A stretch of DNA of 64,000 bases, from positions 62,001-126,000 of the forward strand of contig DASWRI010000033.1 of the NCBI GenBank assembly GCA_036403235.1, given 5' to 3'. Source of the DNA: JBGTFE01 sp036403235 (GTDB lineage: Bacteria > Acidobacteriota > Blastocatellia > Pyrinomonadales > Pyrinomonadaceae). The notes below the pieces were generated by a model that saw only the letters and a list, made by a program, of their open reading frames with translations, ran no database searches and had not been told where the DNA came from. Below are positions 42,965-52,903 of the stretch, one piece after another. Positions within the stretch are counted from its first letter, which is position 1; each line of letters begins with the position of its first letter. The position numbers were made by a program, and so were the translations under genes.

Positions 42965-42970
42965 TGGGTT

Positions 42971-43076
42971 GATTAGAGCTGGCAGAGTTGCAGAGTGGCA
43001 GGAAGTTACAGAGTTGGAAGAAGTTTTTTAACTCTGCAAACTCTGCGACGCCTGTAACTCTGCCGCTCTATCAACT
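42971..43076. repeat. Intergenic hairpin of GGCAGAGTT-type repeats
   Basis: Left arm 42971-43020 contains GGCAGAGTTGCAGAGTGGCA. Right arm 43029-43076 contains the reverse-complement units AACTCTGCAAACTCTGC and AACTCTGCCGCTC. It separates the lipase from the alpha/beta hydrolase. Confidence 0.75.
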
Positions 43077-43083
43077 CGCTAAA

Positions 43084-44028
43084 TTAACTCGTCGCGTGAA
43101 ACTTCACCATTCGCCATTGATAATAGCCGGTCAAATCCTTCGAATTGATATGACCGTAAGGCGCGGCGCCGTAACGCTTTTCGCCGTTCTGGCCGGGAAT
43201 CTGCGAAGTGTAGCGGCCGTAGACGACATCGCCGTAGCCGATAACCTCGTCGACCGTCGACCAGATTGTATAAACAAAACTTCCCTCGTAATGCGCCGCC
43301 GCCGAATAATTCACGTCATATAAAATATTGGACAAACCCCACGGCGGACTGCCCGCGGCATAGCCCGGATAAAGCCCGTTTGTCGCGGCGCAGGTCGGCG
43401 TCGAACCGCCGGTTTGATAACACGAAACCAGGCCGTAGTTTGCGCCCGAGATGCCGACGAAAGCATCGACACTCGAAGTCAGAGGCGCGCCGAGATTGTA
43501 ATTTCCGCCGTTCGCCGCATCGTTTGCCGCTCCGCCCAAAATCGCTTTGCGCGCCAGTGTGACGCCCATCGAATGCGTCACAATATCAACTTTGGCCGCA
43601 CCCGTGTAAGCTTTGACGGCCTGTATAAAAGCGCGAATTTTTTGCAGATTCGGCTTCGAGTGATATTGATAGGCCGAAAGATACGGGTCGGCGTCGCCCC
43701 ATGTCGTCGCGTAAAGCTCGGATTTTTTGTAGCCCTGCGACAGAAAATAGTTTATCGATGAATTCCAGCCCGTCAAAGTCGAGCTTTGGCCGAGCGCCGA
43801 ATCCGAATTGCCGTGTATAAAAATCACCGGCTGGTTGACGACCGTATCCGACGCGCTCGCCTTGCCGCCGTAACTGTTGCCGCTGTAATTAAAATTATAA
43901 CTGCCGTAGCCGTTGGCGCTGAGCCAGTTTTGAAAATCCGTCGTGAGCTGCGCCGATGCGGCCGAAACCGAAACTAAAATTAAAATTAAGACCGAAAACA
44001 TTTTTGCGAAATATAATTTTTTGCTCAT
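43084..44028 (-). CDS. Secreted class 2-type lipase
   Basis: 314 residues from the ATG at 44028, chosen because GGAAG lies 7 bases upstream (44031 is the alternative). Signal peptide LILILVSVSAASAQ. VIFIHGNSDSALGQ, a TTWGDADPYLSAYQ segment and the nucleophile elbow VDIVTHSMGVTLARKA show a lipase (family 2, PF01674-like). Two Cys in GLVSCYQTGGSTPTCAATNG likely form a disulfide. It acts outside the cytoplasm on glycerides or other esters. A strong hairpin separates it from the TonB gene. Confidence 0.85.
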   Translation of the reverse strand: MSKKLYFAKMFSVLILILVSVSAASAQLTTDFQNWLSANGYGSYNFNYSGNSYGGKASASDTVVNQPVIFIHGNSDSALGQSSTLTGWNSSINYFLSQGYKKSELYATTWGDADPYLSAYQYHSKPNLQKIRAFIQAVKAYTGAAKVDIVTHSMGVTLARKAILGGAANDAANGGNYNLGAPLTSSVDAFVGISGANYGLVSCYQTGGSTPTCAATNGLYPGYAAGSPPWGLSNILYDVNYSAAAHYEGSFVYTIWSTVDEVIGYGDVVYGRYTSQIPGQNGEKRYGAAPYGHINSKDLTGYYQWRMVKFHATS

Positions 44029-44061
44029 CATTTTTCTTCCTTTATTTGAATTATGGCGGAT

Positions 44062-44100
44062 AAGAAAGGCTTTCAACTTTGCGGGCTGAAAGCCTTTCTT
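44062..44100 (-). terminator. Strong hairpin after the TonB receptor gene
   Basis: Perfect 14-bp stem AAGAAAGGCTTTCA (44062-44075) and TGAAAGCCTTTCTT (44087-44100). It follows the minus-strand TonB receptor gene. The T tail on that strand is short, so it may act as a 3' stabiliser. Confidence 0.75.
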
Positions 44101-44116
44101 TCGGTCTATATGAATT

Positions 44117-47100
44117 TTAGAAATTCAGCTTAAAGCCGAGCTGCACGACGCGCGGGCCGGTCGAAGCGCTCGTGATTTGTCCGAAAGTTCCGAGCGCGAT
44201 GTTATTGACCGGATTCGCGTAATTTACCCAGTTAAAGACGTTGAAAAATTCAGCGCGAAACTCGGCGCGGAAACGCTCGTTTATCGGGATAAATTTTATA
44301 AACGAGATATCGACGTTTTTCTGTCCCGGCCCGGTCAGGAAATTGCGCGGCGTGTTGCCGAACGGGTGCGCCGGGTCAAACGTCGGGTTGTTGACGACGC
44401 CGATGCCCGTATTTCCCGCCAGAATCGGACGCGAAAGCGAGAATGCTCCCTGATTGAAATATCCGGTCAGACATTCGGAAGTCGAGCCGCTGCAGCGAAT
44501 CTGGCCGGTAAAAGCCGGGTTGAAATTCGCGCGGCTGATGACCGCGTTGCCCGGATTATCGACAATCGAAAACGGCAGACCGCTCTGGAAGACGGCGATT
44601 CCGGCCACTTCCCAGTTGTTCAAAATCGAGCGGGCAAATTTCGAATCGAGTTTGAATTTCGGGATGTCGTAAACGCCGCTGACGACGAGACGCTGCTCGC
44701 GGTTAAAGTCCGAGCGACCGTAATTCGTTTTCCAGTTATACTGGTCGCCGGGAATCTGCGTCAATTCGTTAATCGCCGCGCCCGAATAATAATCGTAGGA
44801 TTTTCCGAACGTGTATGCGCCGATTATCTGCGCGCCCTGCGCAAAGCGTTTGGTCAGAGTCGCCTGAAACGAATTGTAATTCGAGTTTGAGCTCGTCTGA
44901 ATCTGGTGTACGCCGCCCGTCACGTTTTTGTTGGCCGAGATAATCGTCGGCGCGGCGAGACGCGCCGAAAAGCTGTTCGTCGTCGAATTATAAACCGGCT
45001 GGTTGATGTTGATGGTCTGCAAAAGATGCGTTCCCTTGTTGCCGACATAACCGACCTCAAGCACCGTATTTTTGAAAAATTCCCACTGCACGCCGAGATT
45101 GTATTGCTGAACATACGGCGTTTCGAGATTCGGGTCGACGAAAACTCCGCTGACCGCGACGCCGATAAACGGCGATGCGAGCGGCGAAAGCGGCGAAGGA
45201 ATCGTGCCGAGCGTCGGGAACGTCGACGGCTGCGGAAGCGGGATAAACGGATTGGCAAACGTCTGCGCCGGAGTCAAAGCCGAACCGGGTAGGCTGACGC
45301 CCAAAGCCAAATACGGAAAATTGAAAAGCTGCGTGTTGGCGTAGCGCGTCGAGATGCGGTCGTAGTAAATGCCGTATCCGCCGCGAATGACGATGCGGCC
45401 GTCGTTATCGGCGCGGAACGCAAAACCGACGCGCGGCGAAAAATTGTTTTTATCCGTCGGAACGAGCGTTTTTACAACCGTCGGAACGCCCGGAATCTGA
45501 CCGCCTTCGGCCTGCACCAAACCGTTCGGCGCGACTCCGACGCGAAACTGGTCGGGCAGGAAATTGACAAGTCTTCCCTGCGCTTCGGCCGGCAGACCGT
45601 AAAGGTCGTAGCGAACGCCGAGATTGAGCGTCAGACGGTCGCTGACTTTGTAATCGTCCTGCACGAACGTGTTGTAATCCTTGACCTTGAACGAGCGGTC
45701 GAAAACGCCCGAGCCCAGGATTGAAGTTCCCGCGCCGAGCAGGAAATTGTTAAAGCTTCCGAAAATAAGCTGCCCGCGCGAAAACGCGTTGAAATAAAAT
45801 TTGACGGTCGAATAACGAAACTCGCCGCCGGTTCTGATTCTGTGTTTTCCAAAAACGATGGAAACCGTGTCCTGAAGCGTGTATGCGTTGATGCGCGAAG
45901 ATTGGTCGGCCAGCGTCGACGAGCCGAAAACAAAGTTCGAATCGAGACCGGCGACGGTGATGGTCGGCGCGCCCGGAAAAAGATTTGCGAGCGGATTTGC
46001 AATGCCGAGACTCGACGCCGTAAAAGGTTCCTGCGGAACGCTCGTCACGCGCAGACGGCTAAAGCCGAACCGCGCCTGATTGCTCACGTTCGGGCTGAAA
46101 ACGTATGTGTCGGTAAACGAATAAAGTTTTTGTTTAATCTTCAAATCGCCGCCGAAGCCGATGAGCTGGCTGTTGCCGTTGCCGAGTCCGGCGAAGTTGT
46201 AATTGGCCTGCGTCGTCGGGTTATCGGCAAAAAAGAGCTTGCTCGAAAACGAGTGATTGTCGGAGAAGTTAAAATCGAGGTTGCCGTTAAACTGATTTTC
46301 CTTAAAGCGCGAAACGCCGGATTGCGGCGTCGAAATCGGGCAGCGATTGACGTTGCCGCCGAGCGCCGTCAGCGGGCAGGTTGCCGCCGCACTCGTCGCG
46401 CCCGAAGACGGAATCGCAAAGCTTCCGTCCGGCAGACGCGCGTTCAAAATCGCCAGCGCGACCGAGTTGATGTTTGCCGCCGGAACGCCGAACGCCGCCG
46501 AAAGTCCGGCCGCCGTGCGATTCGTATTGGTCAGGCCGAGCGGAATCGACGGAAACGCCAAGCTGTTCAGAAGCGAAAGCCCGTTGCGCTCTTTCGTGCC
46601 CTGATACGAGACGAAGAAAAACGCTTTGTCGCGGACGATTCGGCCGCCGAACGTCGCGCCGTATTGATTGCGCGATAAAACCGGACGGTCAAATCCGCGC
46701 GCTTTGATAAAAGGCTCGTTGGCGTTTAAGGCTTTGTTTCGGAAAAAGTAATAGACGTTTCCGTTAAAATCGTTTGAGCCGCCGCGCGTGATGGCTTCGA
46801 CGTTTCCGCCCGAATTGCGCCCGTTAGAAGCATCGTAGAGCGATGTCTGGACGACAAACTCCTGGAGACTGTCGGTCGCCGGAACGGCGATGTTCGGCGT
46901 CGAGTTCGTGCCGACCGAGTTGGCGTCGATGCCGTTGATGCGAACGCTGTTTGAAGTCGTGCGCTGGCCGTTAACCGAAATCGTTGCGTCGCCGCGTCCG
47001 AGCTCGGTGTTGTTTGAGACCGAAGACTGCGCGCCGGACTGCAAAGTCAAAAGCTGCTGGAAATTGCGCGTCGGCAGAGGCAATTGGCGAATCGTCGTGC

Positions 47101-47521
47101 CCTCGATAACGCGTCCCGTCTGCGAAGATTCCGCCTGCAGGACGGGCGCTTCCGCCGTCACCGTAATCGGGTCGACCGTCGCCCCCGCGACCGAAAGCGC
47201 CGTATCGACAGTCGTCGTCTGCGTGATATTGACGATGACTTCCGTCGCTGCGGTCGAAAAATTCGCCGCCGAAATTTCAACCTTGTATCTTCCCGCCGGA
47301 AGCAGCTGAAAAGCGTAAACTCCGTCCTCGTCGGACGTCGTCTCGCGAGTTAAACTAGTATCCAGATTTGTAACTTTTACACTTGCGCCCTGTACGACAG
47401 CGCCGTTCTGGTCGGTCACCGTTCCGCTGATTCGTCCGGTCGTCCCCTGCGCAAAAATTAAATTTGTGCCGAGCCACAAAACTATGGCGAGCAGCCACAT
47501 AAAATTAATTTTACGAAACAT
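44117..47521 (-). CDS. Oar-like TonB-dependent receptor
   Basis: 1134 residues. A signal peptide (VLWLGTNLIFAQG) is followed by a carboxypeptidase-regulatory domain (GRISGTVTDQNGAVVQGASVKV), a plug region with DGVYAFQLLPAGRYKVEIS, and a long beta barrel ending VVQLGFKLNF with the terminal Phe needed for outer-membrane assembly. GGSNDFNGNVYYFFRN is typical of the acidobacterial Oar group. It imports a large or scarce substrate across the outer membrane using TonB energy; substrate unknown. AGGAG precedes the start. It carries the same operator motif as the upstream TetR gene. Confidence 0.92.
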   Translation of the reverse strand: MFRKINFMWLLAIVLWLGTNLIFAQGTTGRISGTVTDQNGAVVQGASVKVTNLDTSLTRETTSDEDGVYAFQLLPAGRYKVEISAANFSTAATEVIVNITQTTTVDTALSVAGATVDPITVTAEAPVLQAESSQTGRVIEGTTIRQLPLPTRNFQQLLTLQSGAQSSVSNNTELGRGDATISVNGQRTTSNSVRINGIDANSVGTNSTPNIAVPATDSLQEFVVQTSLYDASNGRNSGGNVEAITRGGSNDFNGNVYYFFRNKALNANEPFIKARGFDRPVLSRNQYGATFGGRIVRDKAFFFVSYQGTKERNGLSLLNSLAFPSIPLGLTNTNRTAAGLSAAFGVPAANINSVALAILNARLPDGSFAIPSSGATSAAATCPLTALGGNVNRCPISTPQSGVSRFKENQFNGNLDFNFSDNHSFSSKLFFADNPTTQANYNFAGLGNGNSQLIGFGGDLKIKQKLYSFTDTYVFSPNVSNQARFGFSRLRVTSVPQEPFTASSLGIANPLANLFPGAPTITVAGLDSNFVFGSSTLADQSSRINAYTLQDTVSIVFGKHRIRTGGEFRYSTVKFYFNAFSRGQLIFGSFNNFLLGAGTSILGSGVFDRSFKVKDYNTFVQDDYKVSDRLTLNLGVRYDLYGLPAEAQGRLVNFLPDQFRVGVAPNGLVQAEGGQIPGVPTVVKTLVPTDKNNFSPRVGFAFRADNDGRIVIRGGYGIYYDRISTRYANTQLFNFPYLALGVSLPGSALTPAQTFANPFIPLPQPSTFPTLGTIPSPLSPLASPFIGVAVSGVFVDPNLETPYVQQYNLGVQWEFFKNTVLEVGYVGNKGTHLLQTININQPVYNSTTNSFSARLAAPTIISANKNVTGGVHQIQTSSNSNYNSFQATLTKRFAQGAQIIGAYTFGKSYDYYSGAAINELTQIPGDQYNWKTNYGRSDFNREQRLVVSGVYDIPKFKLDSKFARSILNNWEVAGIAVFQSGLPFSIVDNPGNAVISRANFNPAFTGQIRCSGSTSECLTGYFNQGAFSLSRPILAGNTGIGVVNNPTFDPAHPFGNTPRNFLTGPGQKNVDISFIKFIPINERFRAEFRAEFFNVFNWVNYANPVNNIALGTFGQITSASTGPRVVQLGFKLNF

Positions 47522-47548
47522 TTTGTTTTCTCCTAAGATTTTTATAGT

Positions 47549-47586
47549 TTTATAATTTCAACTAAAATAAAAACGAACGTCCGTTT
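47549..47586 (-). promoter_or_regulatory. TonB receptor promoter with TetR operator
   Basis: AAACGAACGTCCGTTT at 47571-47586 is a 16-base palindrome with one mismatch. Its minus-strand form shares ACGGACGTTC with the site before the TetR gene. On the minus strand it overlaps a weak -35 (TTCGTT), 17 bases before TATAAA (47549-47554). Confidence 0.65.
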
Positions 47587-47637
47587 TTGTTTTTGCTTTG
47601 TAAATAAACCGTTGATTTTATCAATAATCAGCGATTT

Positions 47638-48300
47638 CTAAGAGCTTCCCACGACTTGTTTTTTAAATTGAGCGAGTTTTTCGTCGCTCAAAACGCCGTA
47701 GCTGAAAATTTTTGTCAAAGAGTTCAGCGCCTGTTCATCGCTCAAGCCGAAGTGCGAATTGCCGCCGAAAAGTTTCTCGACTAGAAAATAATTAAAAAAC
47801 TGCATATAAGCCGCGGTAAACGCAACCGCTGGGTCGACGCCCGTCCGAAGATCGCCGTTTCGTTTTGCTTCGTCAAACTTTTCGGCAAAAATATATCGAA
47901 AACGATGTGCCAGACCTTCAAACATTTTTCGGAAATGCTGGTTTTGAAATTCGAGCACGTCGATATACATCAAAAGCCAGAAATCGTAATTTTCATTGAC
48001 CAGCTTGCCGACCATTTCCCCGAGATTGTGCAGATTCGAAGGGTCGAGCGGTTCTTCGATTTCGTCGAACATCTCCTTCAATTTGCGGTCGATTTCGGTC
48101 AGGTAACGGTTGATAATCGATTCAAATATCGCTTCTTTCGTTTCGTAATAATTGTAAAGATTACCCAGCGAAACGTCCGCCTGTTTTGAAATATCGCGCA
48201 TCGAGGTCGCGTGAAAACCCTGCTTGATAAACAAATCTTTAGCGGCAGTTTCAATGCCGGACTTTTTTTCCGCAATTACGGCTTGACTAAGTTTGGGCAT
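47638..48300 (-). CDS. TetR-family regulator
   Basis: 220 residues. The N-terminal DNA-binding domain is standard: AAKDLFIKQGFHATSMRDISKQADVSLGNLYNYYETKEAIFESII. The C-terminal part is a helical ligand pocket; its acyl or aromatic effector is not visible. The neighbouring TonB receptor gene and its own promoter carry the same GGACGTTC palindrome, so it probably represses both. The start at 48300 gives a leader of only ~16 bases from the predicted transcript start. Confidence 0.9.
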   Translation of the reverse strand: MPKLSQAVIAEKKSGIETAAKDLFIKQGFHATSMRDISKQADVSLGNLYNYYETKEAIFESIINRYLTEIDRKLKEMFDEIEEPLDPSNLHNLGEMVGKLVNENYDFWLLMYIDVLEFQNQHFRKMFEGLAHRFRYIFAEKFDEAKRNGDLRTGVDPAVAFTAAYMQFFNYFLVEKLFGGNSHFGLSDEQALNSLTKIFSYGVLSDEKLAQFKKQVVGSS

Positions 48301-48306
48301 AAAAAC

Positions 48307-48351
48307 GAACGGACGTTCATTTTTTATAAACTAAAAAATTTTTGTTGTCAA
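48307..48351 (-). promoter_or_regulatory. TetR gene promoter and autoregulatory operator
   Basis: On the minus strand TTGACA (48346-48351), exactly 17 bases, TATAAA (48323-48328). GAACGGACGTTC with flanking pairs (48307-48322) lies between the -10 and the ATG, covering the predicted start of transcription. Binding there would block the gene. Confidence 0.75.
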
Positions 48352-48390
48352 CAGAACTTTGTTCGTTTTGCGAATTAATAGTCAAAAAAA

Positions 48391-48430
48391 AAAGAAAGGC
48401 GGGCAATTTAATGCCCGCCTTTCTTTTTTT
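48391..48430 (-). terminator. Strong terminator after the lytic transglycosylase gene
   Basis: Perfect 15-bp stem AAAGAAAGGCGGGCA (48391-48405) and TGCCCGCCTTTCTTT (48412-48426) with a loop of six and T/A runs on both sides. Confidence 0.92.
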
Positions 48431-48446
48431 TTGTTTGTAAACCAGC

Positions 48447-50219
48447 CTATTTGGTCGGGATTTTTATTTCGCGGCCGGCCGGCAATTTGGCGTTCGGAAG
48501 CAGCCCGTTAAATTTGGCCACTTCGACGGCCGACGCGCCGTAGCGCTGTGCAATCGTCGCGACCGTATCGCCGTCCTGCGCCTTGACGACGCGAACCGGA
48601 TTTGCCGGCATTGTCATTACGGGAGTCGTCGGACGCGAATAATTTGTGTTTTTCACGCCGTTTCCTTTCGGAATAACGACTTTGCTGCCCGGAATGGCCA
48701 AGCCGCCGTTTGCCGCCATCAAATCCTGAACGCTGATGCCCGTGCGATTTGAAATCGCCTGCCACGATTCGCCTTTGGTCGCATTAGCGACGCTTGCGGT
48801 ATTGCGGTCATTCGGATTGACGCGTTTGAAAATCGCCACGACCTCGTTGGCTTTTCCTGCCGGAACGCGAACGATATACGGTTCGGGCGGCGTCATATTC
48901 GTGCGCAGCTCCGGATTGAGATAGCGCAGAAACTCGACGCTCGTGTCCGATGCCTGCGCAATCAAGCTCAGATTGACCGAAGGCGGAACGCGAATCTGGT
49001 CATACATCAATTGCGCCGCGGGACGAACTTGTCCGAAACCGTATTGCTGCGGATTATTGGCAATCAAAATCGTCGCCAGAATATTCGGAACGTAATTGCG
49101 CGTTTCCTGCGGCAGATAAGCGTATGCAACCCAGAAATTGGCGACTCCAGCGCGCGAAACCGCGCGGTCGACGTTACCTTCGCCCGAATTGTATGCCGCC
49201 ATCGCTAGCTCCCAGTTTCCGCCGTAGCGATTTGCCAGGAATTTCAAATATTTAGCCGAAGCGCGGGTAGCGGCTTCAAAACTGTTTCTTTCGTCGATGT
49301 AAGCCGTGCGGCGGAGTCCGAAGCGCGCGCCCGTTCCCGGGATAAACTGCCACAAGCCCGAAGCCGCCGCCCATGACATGGCCGTCGGTTTCCACATACT
49401 TTCGACCTGTCCGAGCCACGCCACGTTTTCCGGCACGCCTTCTTCTCTAAAGATGCGGCGAGCCATCCGCATAAACATTCCCGAGCGATAAAGTCCGGTT
49501 TCCATCGTTCCGCGTCCGCGTCCCTGATAGTAGTTGATATACTGCTGAATCATCGGATGGACTTGAAAACTGAAACCGAGCGATTTATTCGAAACGGCGT
49601 AGGCGATGTATTGATACTGCTGCTGCGCGACCGGGCTCGATTCGACCTGCTGTTCTTCCTGCGTCAATTCGAGTTTCGACAATTCGTCGAGTGGCGACGC
49701 TTCGAATTTCTGCTCGTTAAAGCCGACCTGCATTTCGGTCGAATTCGCTTTGTCGATGGCGGCGGTAACCGCGTTGCTGTTAGTCGGGTTGGTCGTGGGC
49801 GGATTCGTCAAGACGAGCTTGGCGATATCGTCGGCCAACTGATTATCGATATTCCAGCCGCAGGCCGCCGAAAGCGTTTTGATTTGCGGCTGCTGCGTGT
49901 TGAGCGGAAATTCTATCCGATAAACCGTTTCGACGAGCTGGTTGTAGCAATCGCGAAGCTTCGCGTTTGACTGTACGTTGAGCGTCGAATACAAAAATTC
50001 TTCGACCGATTTGTCGAATTTTTCGCCCGCCTGCGAGCGACGATTGTCTTTCAGATTAAATAAGCCTTCTTTAAAAAGCTTTCCGGCTCTTTCGGTCACG
50101 GCATCAACCTGAGCTTCGGCGTTTTTACTCTGCTCTGTCTGTCCAAAAACTGAAAAACTGGATATTAAAAATATGATTGCGGTAAAACTGAAAACCTTAT
50201 AAAGGTGTGTTTTCATCAA
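48447..50219 (-). CDS. Lytic transglycosylase with LysM domains (MltD-like)
   Basis: 590 residues. Signal peptide (FTAIIFLISSFSVFGQ). The catalytic domain around residues 220-370 has VAWLGQVESMWKPTAMSWA with the catalytic Glu, GLWQFIPGTGARFGL and AMAAYNSGEGNVDRAV, the SLT family 1 signature. Two or more LysM modules follow: ATKGESWQAISNRTGISVQDLMAAN and DGDTVATIAQRYGASAVEV. It cleaves peptidoglycan in the periplasm and binds glycan through LysM. A single-gene transcript ended by a strong terminator. Confidence 0.9.
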   Translation of the reverse strand: MMKTHLYKVFSFTAIIFLISSFSVFGQTEQSKNAEAQVDAVTERAGKLFKEGLFNLKDNRRSQAGEKFDKSVEEFLYSTLNVQSNAKLRDCYNQLVETVYRIEFPLNTQQPQIKTLSAACGWNIDNQLADDIAKLVLTNPPTTNPTNSNAVTAAIDKANSTEMQVGFNEQKFEASPLDELSKLELTQEEQQVESSPVAQQQYQYIAYAVSNKSLGFSFQVHPMIQQYINYYQGRGRGTMETGLYRSGMFMRMARRIFREEGVPENVAWLGQVESMWKPTAMSWAAASGLWQFIPGTGARFGLRRTAYIDERNSFEAATRASAKYLKFLANRYGGNWELAMAAYNSGEGNVDRAVSRAGVANFWVAYAYLPQETRNYVPNILATILIANNPQQYGFGQVRPAAQLMYDQIRVPPSVNLSLIAQASDTSVEFLRYLNPELRTNMTPPEPYIVRVPAGKANEVVAIFKRVNPNDRNTASVANATKGESWQAISNRTGISVQDLMAANGGLAIPGSKVVIPKGNGVKNTNYSRPTTPVMTMPANPVRVVKAQDGDTVATIAQRYGASAVEVAKFNGLLPNAKLPAGREIKIPTK

Positions 50220-50452
50220 GTTCGTCTATACTCCTTACAAATATTTCTTCAGGGTTAGGGCGAATCGCTTAAACGACCTAATTGATTAATTGCGTCAAAA
50301 AATTTAACGCTGGATATTAGAAAAAGTTCCTTTTGTTTGAATTGCTTTTTGAAACCTAAAACTTTTCCAAAGTAACACACGAAAAAAGCGATGTCAATTT
50401 TTGGAAGTCCGGTAAAATCTGGACTTTATCGAATTGACTGATAAAAAACGCT

Positions 50453-52903
50453 TTATTTATCAGCATTTTTTATCGCGCCTGCCCGTGCCGTACGGCTTTT
50501 TGGCTTTTCAATTGACTGTGCCTTTTCGCGAAGTGCTTCGCGAAAAACCTGCCGCACATTCTCTACGAATATAAATGTCAAATCCTCGACAACTTCCTGA
50601 GGTAAATCCTCCAAATCGCGCCTGTTCGGCTCGGGTAAGATAACCTTTTTGATACGAGCTCTTCTGGCCGCGAGAATCTTTTCTTTGACGCCGCCTACCG
50701 GCAGCACGTTGCCTCTTAAAGTTATCTCGCCGGTCATCGCCGTATCCTTGGCCACGGCGCGCTGCGAAAGTACTGAAACGATTGCAGTTGCCATCGTAAT
50801 TCCGGCGCTCGGGCCGTCCTTCGGAATCGCGCCTTCGGGAATGTGCACGTGGATATCGTAGTTTTCGAAATCGTCCTCGTTGATGTCGAGTTCGGAGGCG
50901 CGCGACTTGGCGTAGGAAAAGGCGGCCTGCGCCGATTCCTGCATCACTTCGCCGAGCTGTCCGGTCAGAAGCAGCTTGCCTTTGCCTTTTGTCTTGAGCG
51001 CCTCGATAAACAAAATATCGCCGCCGACCGCCGTCCAGGCAAGCCCCGTGACCGTTCCGATTTGGTCTTTTTTGAGTGCTTCTTCGGAGAAAATCTTCGG
51101 CTGGCGTAAGTAATCCTTGACGTTTTGCGCGGTGACTTTAACCGGTTCGAAATCGTCTTCGTCCTCGGCTTTTTTGCGCGCGACTTTGCGGCAAACCTTG
51201 CCGATTTCCCTTTCAAGATGACGGAGTCCGGCTTCCTGCGTGTATTCGCCGATAATTCGCGCCAGCGCCTTGCGGTCAAATTTCACGTCGTTCGTCTCCA
51301 GACCGTTTTCTTCGACCTGTTTCGGAACGAGATGGCGGCGCGCAATTTCCAGCTTTTCTTCTTCGGTGTAGCCGGAAAGCGGGATGATTTCCATTCTGTC
51401 GCGCAACGCGGGCTGAATCGTATCGAGCACGTTCGCCGTCGTCATAAACATTACGTTCGACAAATCGAACGTGACGCCGAGATAATTGTCGCGAAAAGCA
51501 AAATTTTGTTCGGGGTCTAAAACTTCGAGCAGCGCCGACGACGGGTCGCCGCGAAAATCGGCGCCGACTTTGTCGATTTCGTCGAGCATTATCAGCGGAT
51601 TATTCGTTCCGGCCTGCTGAATCGCCTGAATAATTCGGCCCGGCATCGCGCCGACGTATGTGCGTCGATGGCCGCGGATTTCCGCTTCGTCGTGCAGGCC
51701 GCCGAGAGACAGCCGCATAAATTTGCGATTCAAAGCGCGCGCGACCGAGCGACCGAGCGAAGTTTTACCGACTCCCGGCGGGCCGACGAGACAAAGAATC
51801 GAGCCCTTCGGCTTTTCTTTTAATTTGCGGACGGCGAGCGCTTCGACGATTCTTTCCTTGACCCTTTCGAGGCCGTAATGGTCTTCGTCGAGAATTTTCT
51901 GCGCTTTTTTCAGATTCAGATTATCTTTCGAAGCTTCAGACCACGGCAAGTCGGTCATTATGTCGAGCCAGTTGCGCAGAGTCGCGGTCTCGGCCGTGTC
52001 GGGATGCATTCTTTCGAGTTTTTTGAGCTGGCGGAAAGCTTCTTCCTCAACGTTTTCGGGCATTTCGGCCTTGATAATTTTTTCCCGATACTGCTCGATT
52101 TCCTCGAAAAGCTCGTTGCCTTCGCCGAGCTCCGCCTGAATCGCTTTTAACTGCTGGCGCAGAAAATATTCGCGTTGCGAGCGGTCGATATCGGCGCGCG
52201 CCTGCGTGTTGATTTCCTGCTGGACGGTCAAGACGTCGATTTCCTTGCTCAGAAGCTCGTTGACGCGGCGCAGGCGCAAAATCGGGTCGAAAATATCGAG
52301 CACGCTCTGCGCGTCTTCGACTTTCAATTCCAGATTCGATGCCGACAAATCCGCCAGTCTGCCGGCGTCGTCGAGATTCGCGATAATCGCCAGAACTTCG
52401 GGCGAGATGTTTTTGCCGAGGTTTGCGGCGCGCTCCATCGAAGCGCGGACGTTTCGCACCAAAGCTTCGACTTCGAGCGAGTTTTCCGGCGCAATCGGCT
52501 CGGAAATCGGCGTGATGTTTGCTTTCACATAATCGCCGCTCGATAAAACCGAATCGATGCGCGCGCGCGAAAGTCCCTGAATAAGAATGCGAATTCTGCC
52601 GTCGGGCAGTTTCAGCATACGCATAATGACGGCGACCGTCCCGACTTTGAAAAGGTCTTCCTGAACCGGCTCTTCCTTGTCGACGTCCTTTTGCGAGACG
52701 AGCATAATCATCCGGTTTTGACTCAAGGCCTCGTCGACCGCGCGAATCGATTTATCGCGCGAGACAAATAAAGGAACAATCATAAACGGATAAATGACAA
52801 TATCGCGCAGCGGCAAAACGGGCAGCTCCGAAGGAATCTGCATTTGTATCTCGTCGGTTACGGCCTCGAGATTGTCGGAGAAATTTTCACCTGATTCAAT
52901 CAT
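50453..52903 (-). CDS. lon: ATP-dependent protease Lon
   Basis: 816 residues, standard LonA length. N-terminal substrate domain (PVLPLRDIVIYPFMIVPLFV), Walker A CLVGPPGVGKTSLGRSVA, Walker B PLIMLDEIDKVGAD, and the C-terminal protease domain with the Ser in IPKDGPSAGITMATA and the Lys further on (VLPVGGVKEKILAARRA). It degrades misfolded and regulatory proteins in the cytoplasm. No heat-shock operator is obvious upstream. Confidence 0.97.
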   Translation of the reverse strand: MIESGENFSDNLEAVTDEIQMQIPSELPVLPLRDIVIYPFMIVPLFVSRDKSIRAVDEALSQNRMIMLVSQKDVDKEEPVQEDLFKVGTVAVIMRMLKLPDGRIRILIQGLSRARIDSVLSSGDYVKANITPISEPIAPENSLEVEALVRNVRASMERAANLGKNISPEVLAIIANLDDAGRLADLSASNLELKVEDAQSVLDIFDPILRLRRVNELLSKEIDVLTVQQEINTQARADIDRSQREYFLRQQLKAIQAELGEGNELFEEIEQYREKIIKAEMPENVEEEAFRQLKKLERMHPDTAETATLRNWLDIMTDLPWSEASKDNLNLKKAQKILDEDHYGLERVKERIVEALAVRKLKEKPKGSILCLVGPPGVGKTSLGRSVARALNRKFMRLSLGGLHDEAEIRGHRRTYVGAMPGRIIQAIQQAGTNNPLIMLDEIDKVGADFRGDPSSALLEVLDPEQNFAFRDNYLGVTFDLSNVMFMTTANVLDTIQPALRDRMEIIPLSGYTEEEKLEIARRHLVPKQVEENGLETNDVKFDRKALARIIGEYTQEAGLRHLEREIGKVCRKVARKKAEDEDDFEPVKVTAQNVKDYLRQPKIFSEEALKKDQIGTVTGLAWTAVGGDILFIEALKTKGKGKLLLTGQLGEVMQESAQAAFSYAKSRASELDINEDDFENYDIHVHIPEGAIPKDGPSAGITMATAIVSVLSQRAVAKDTAMTGEITLRGNVLPVGGVKEKILAARRARIKKVILPEPNRRDLEDLPQEVVEDLTFIFVENVRQVFREALREKAQSIEKPKSRTARAGAIKNADK

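Noticed and set aside
45842..46678. 278-residue open frame antisense to the TonB receptor
   Set aside because: Composition is Arg-rich and repetitive, typical of an antisense reading of a GC-biased gene; no start signal.
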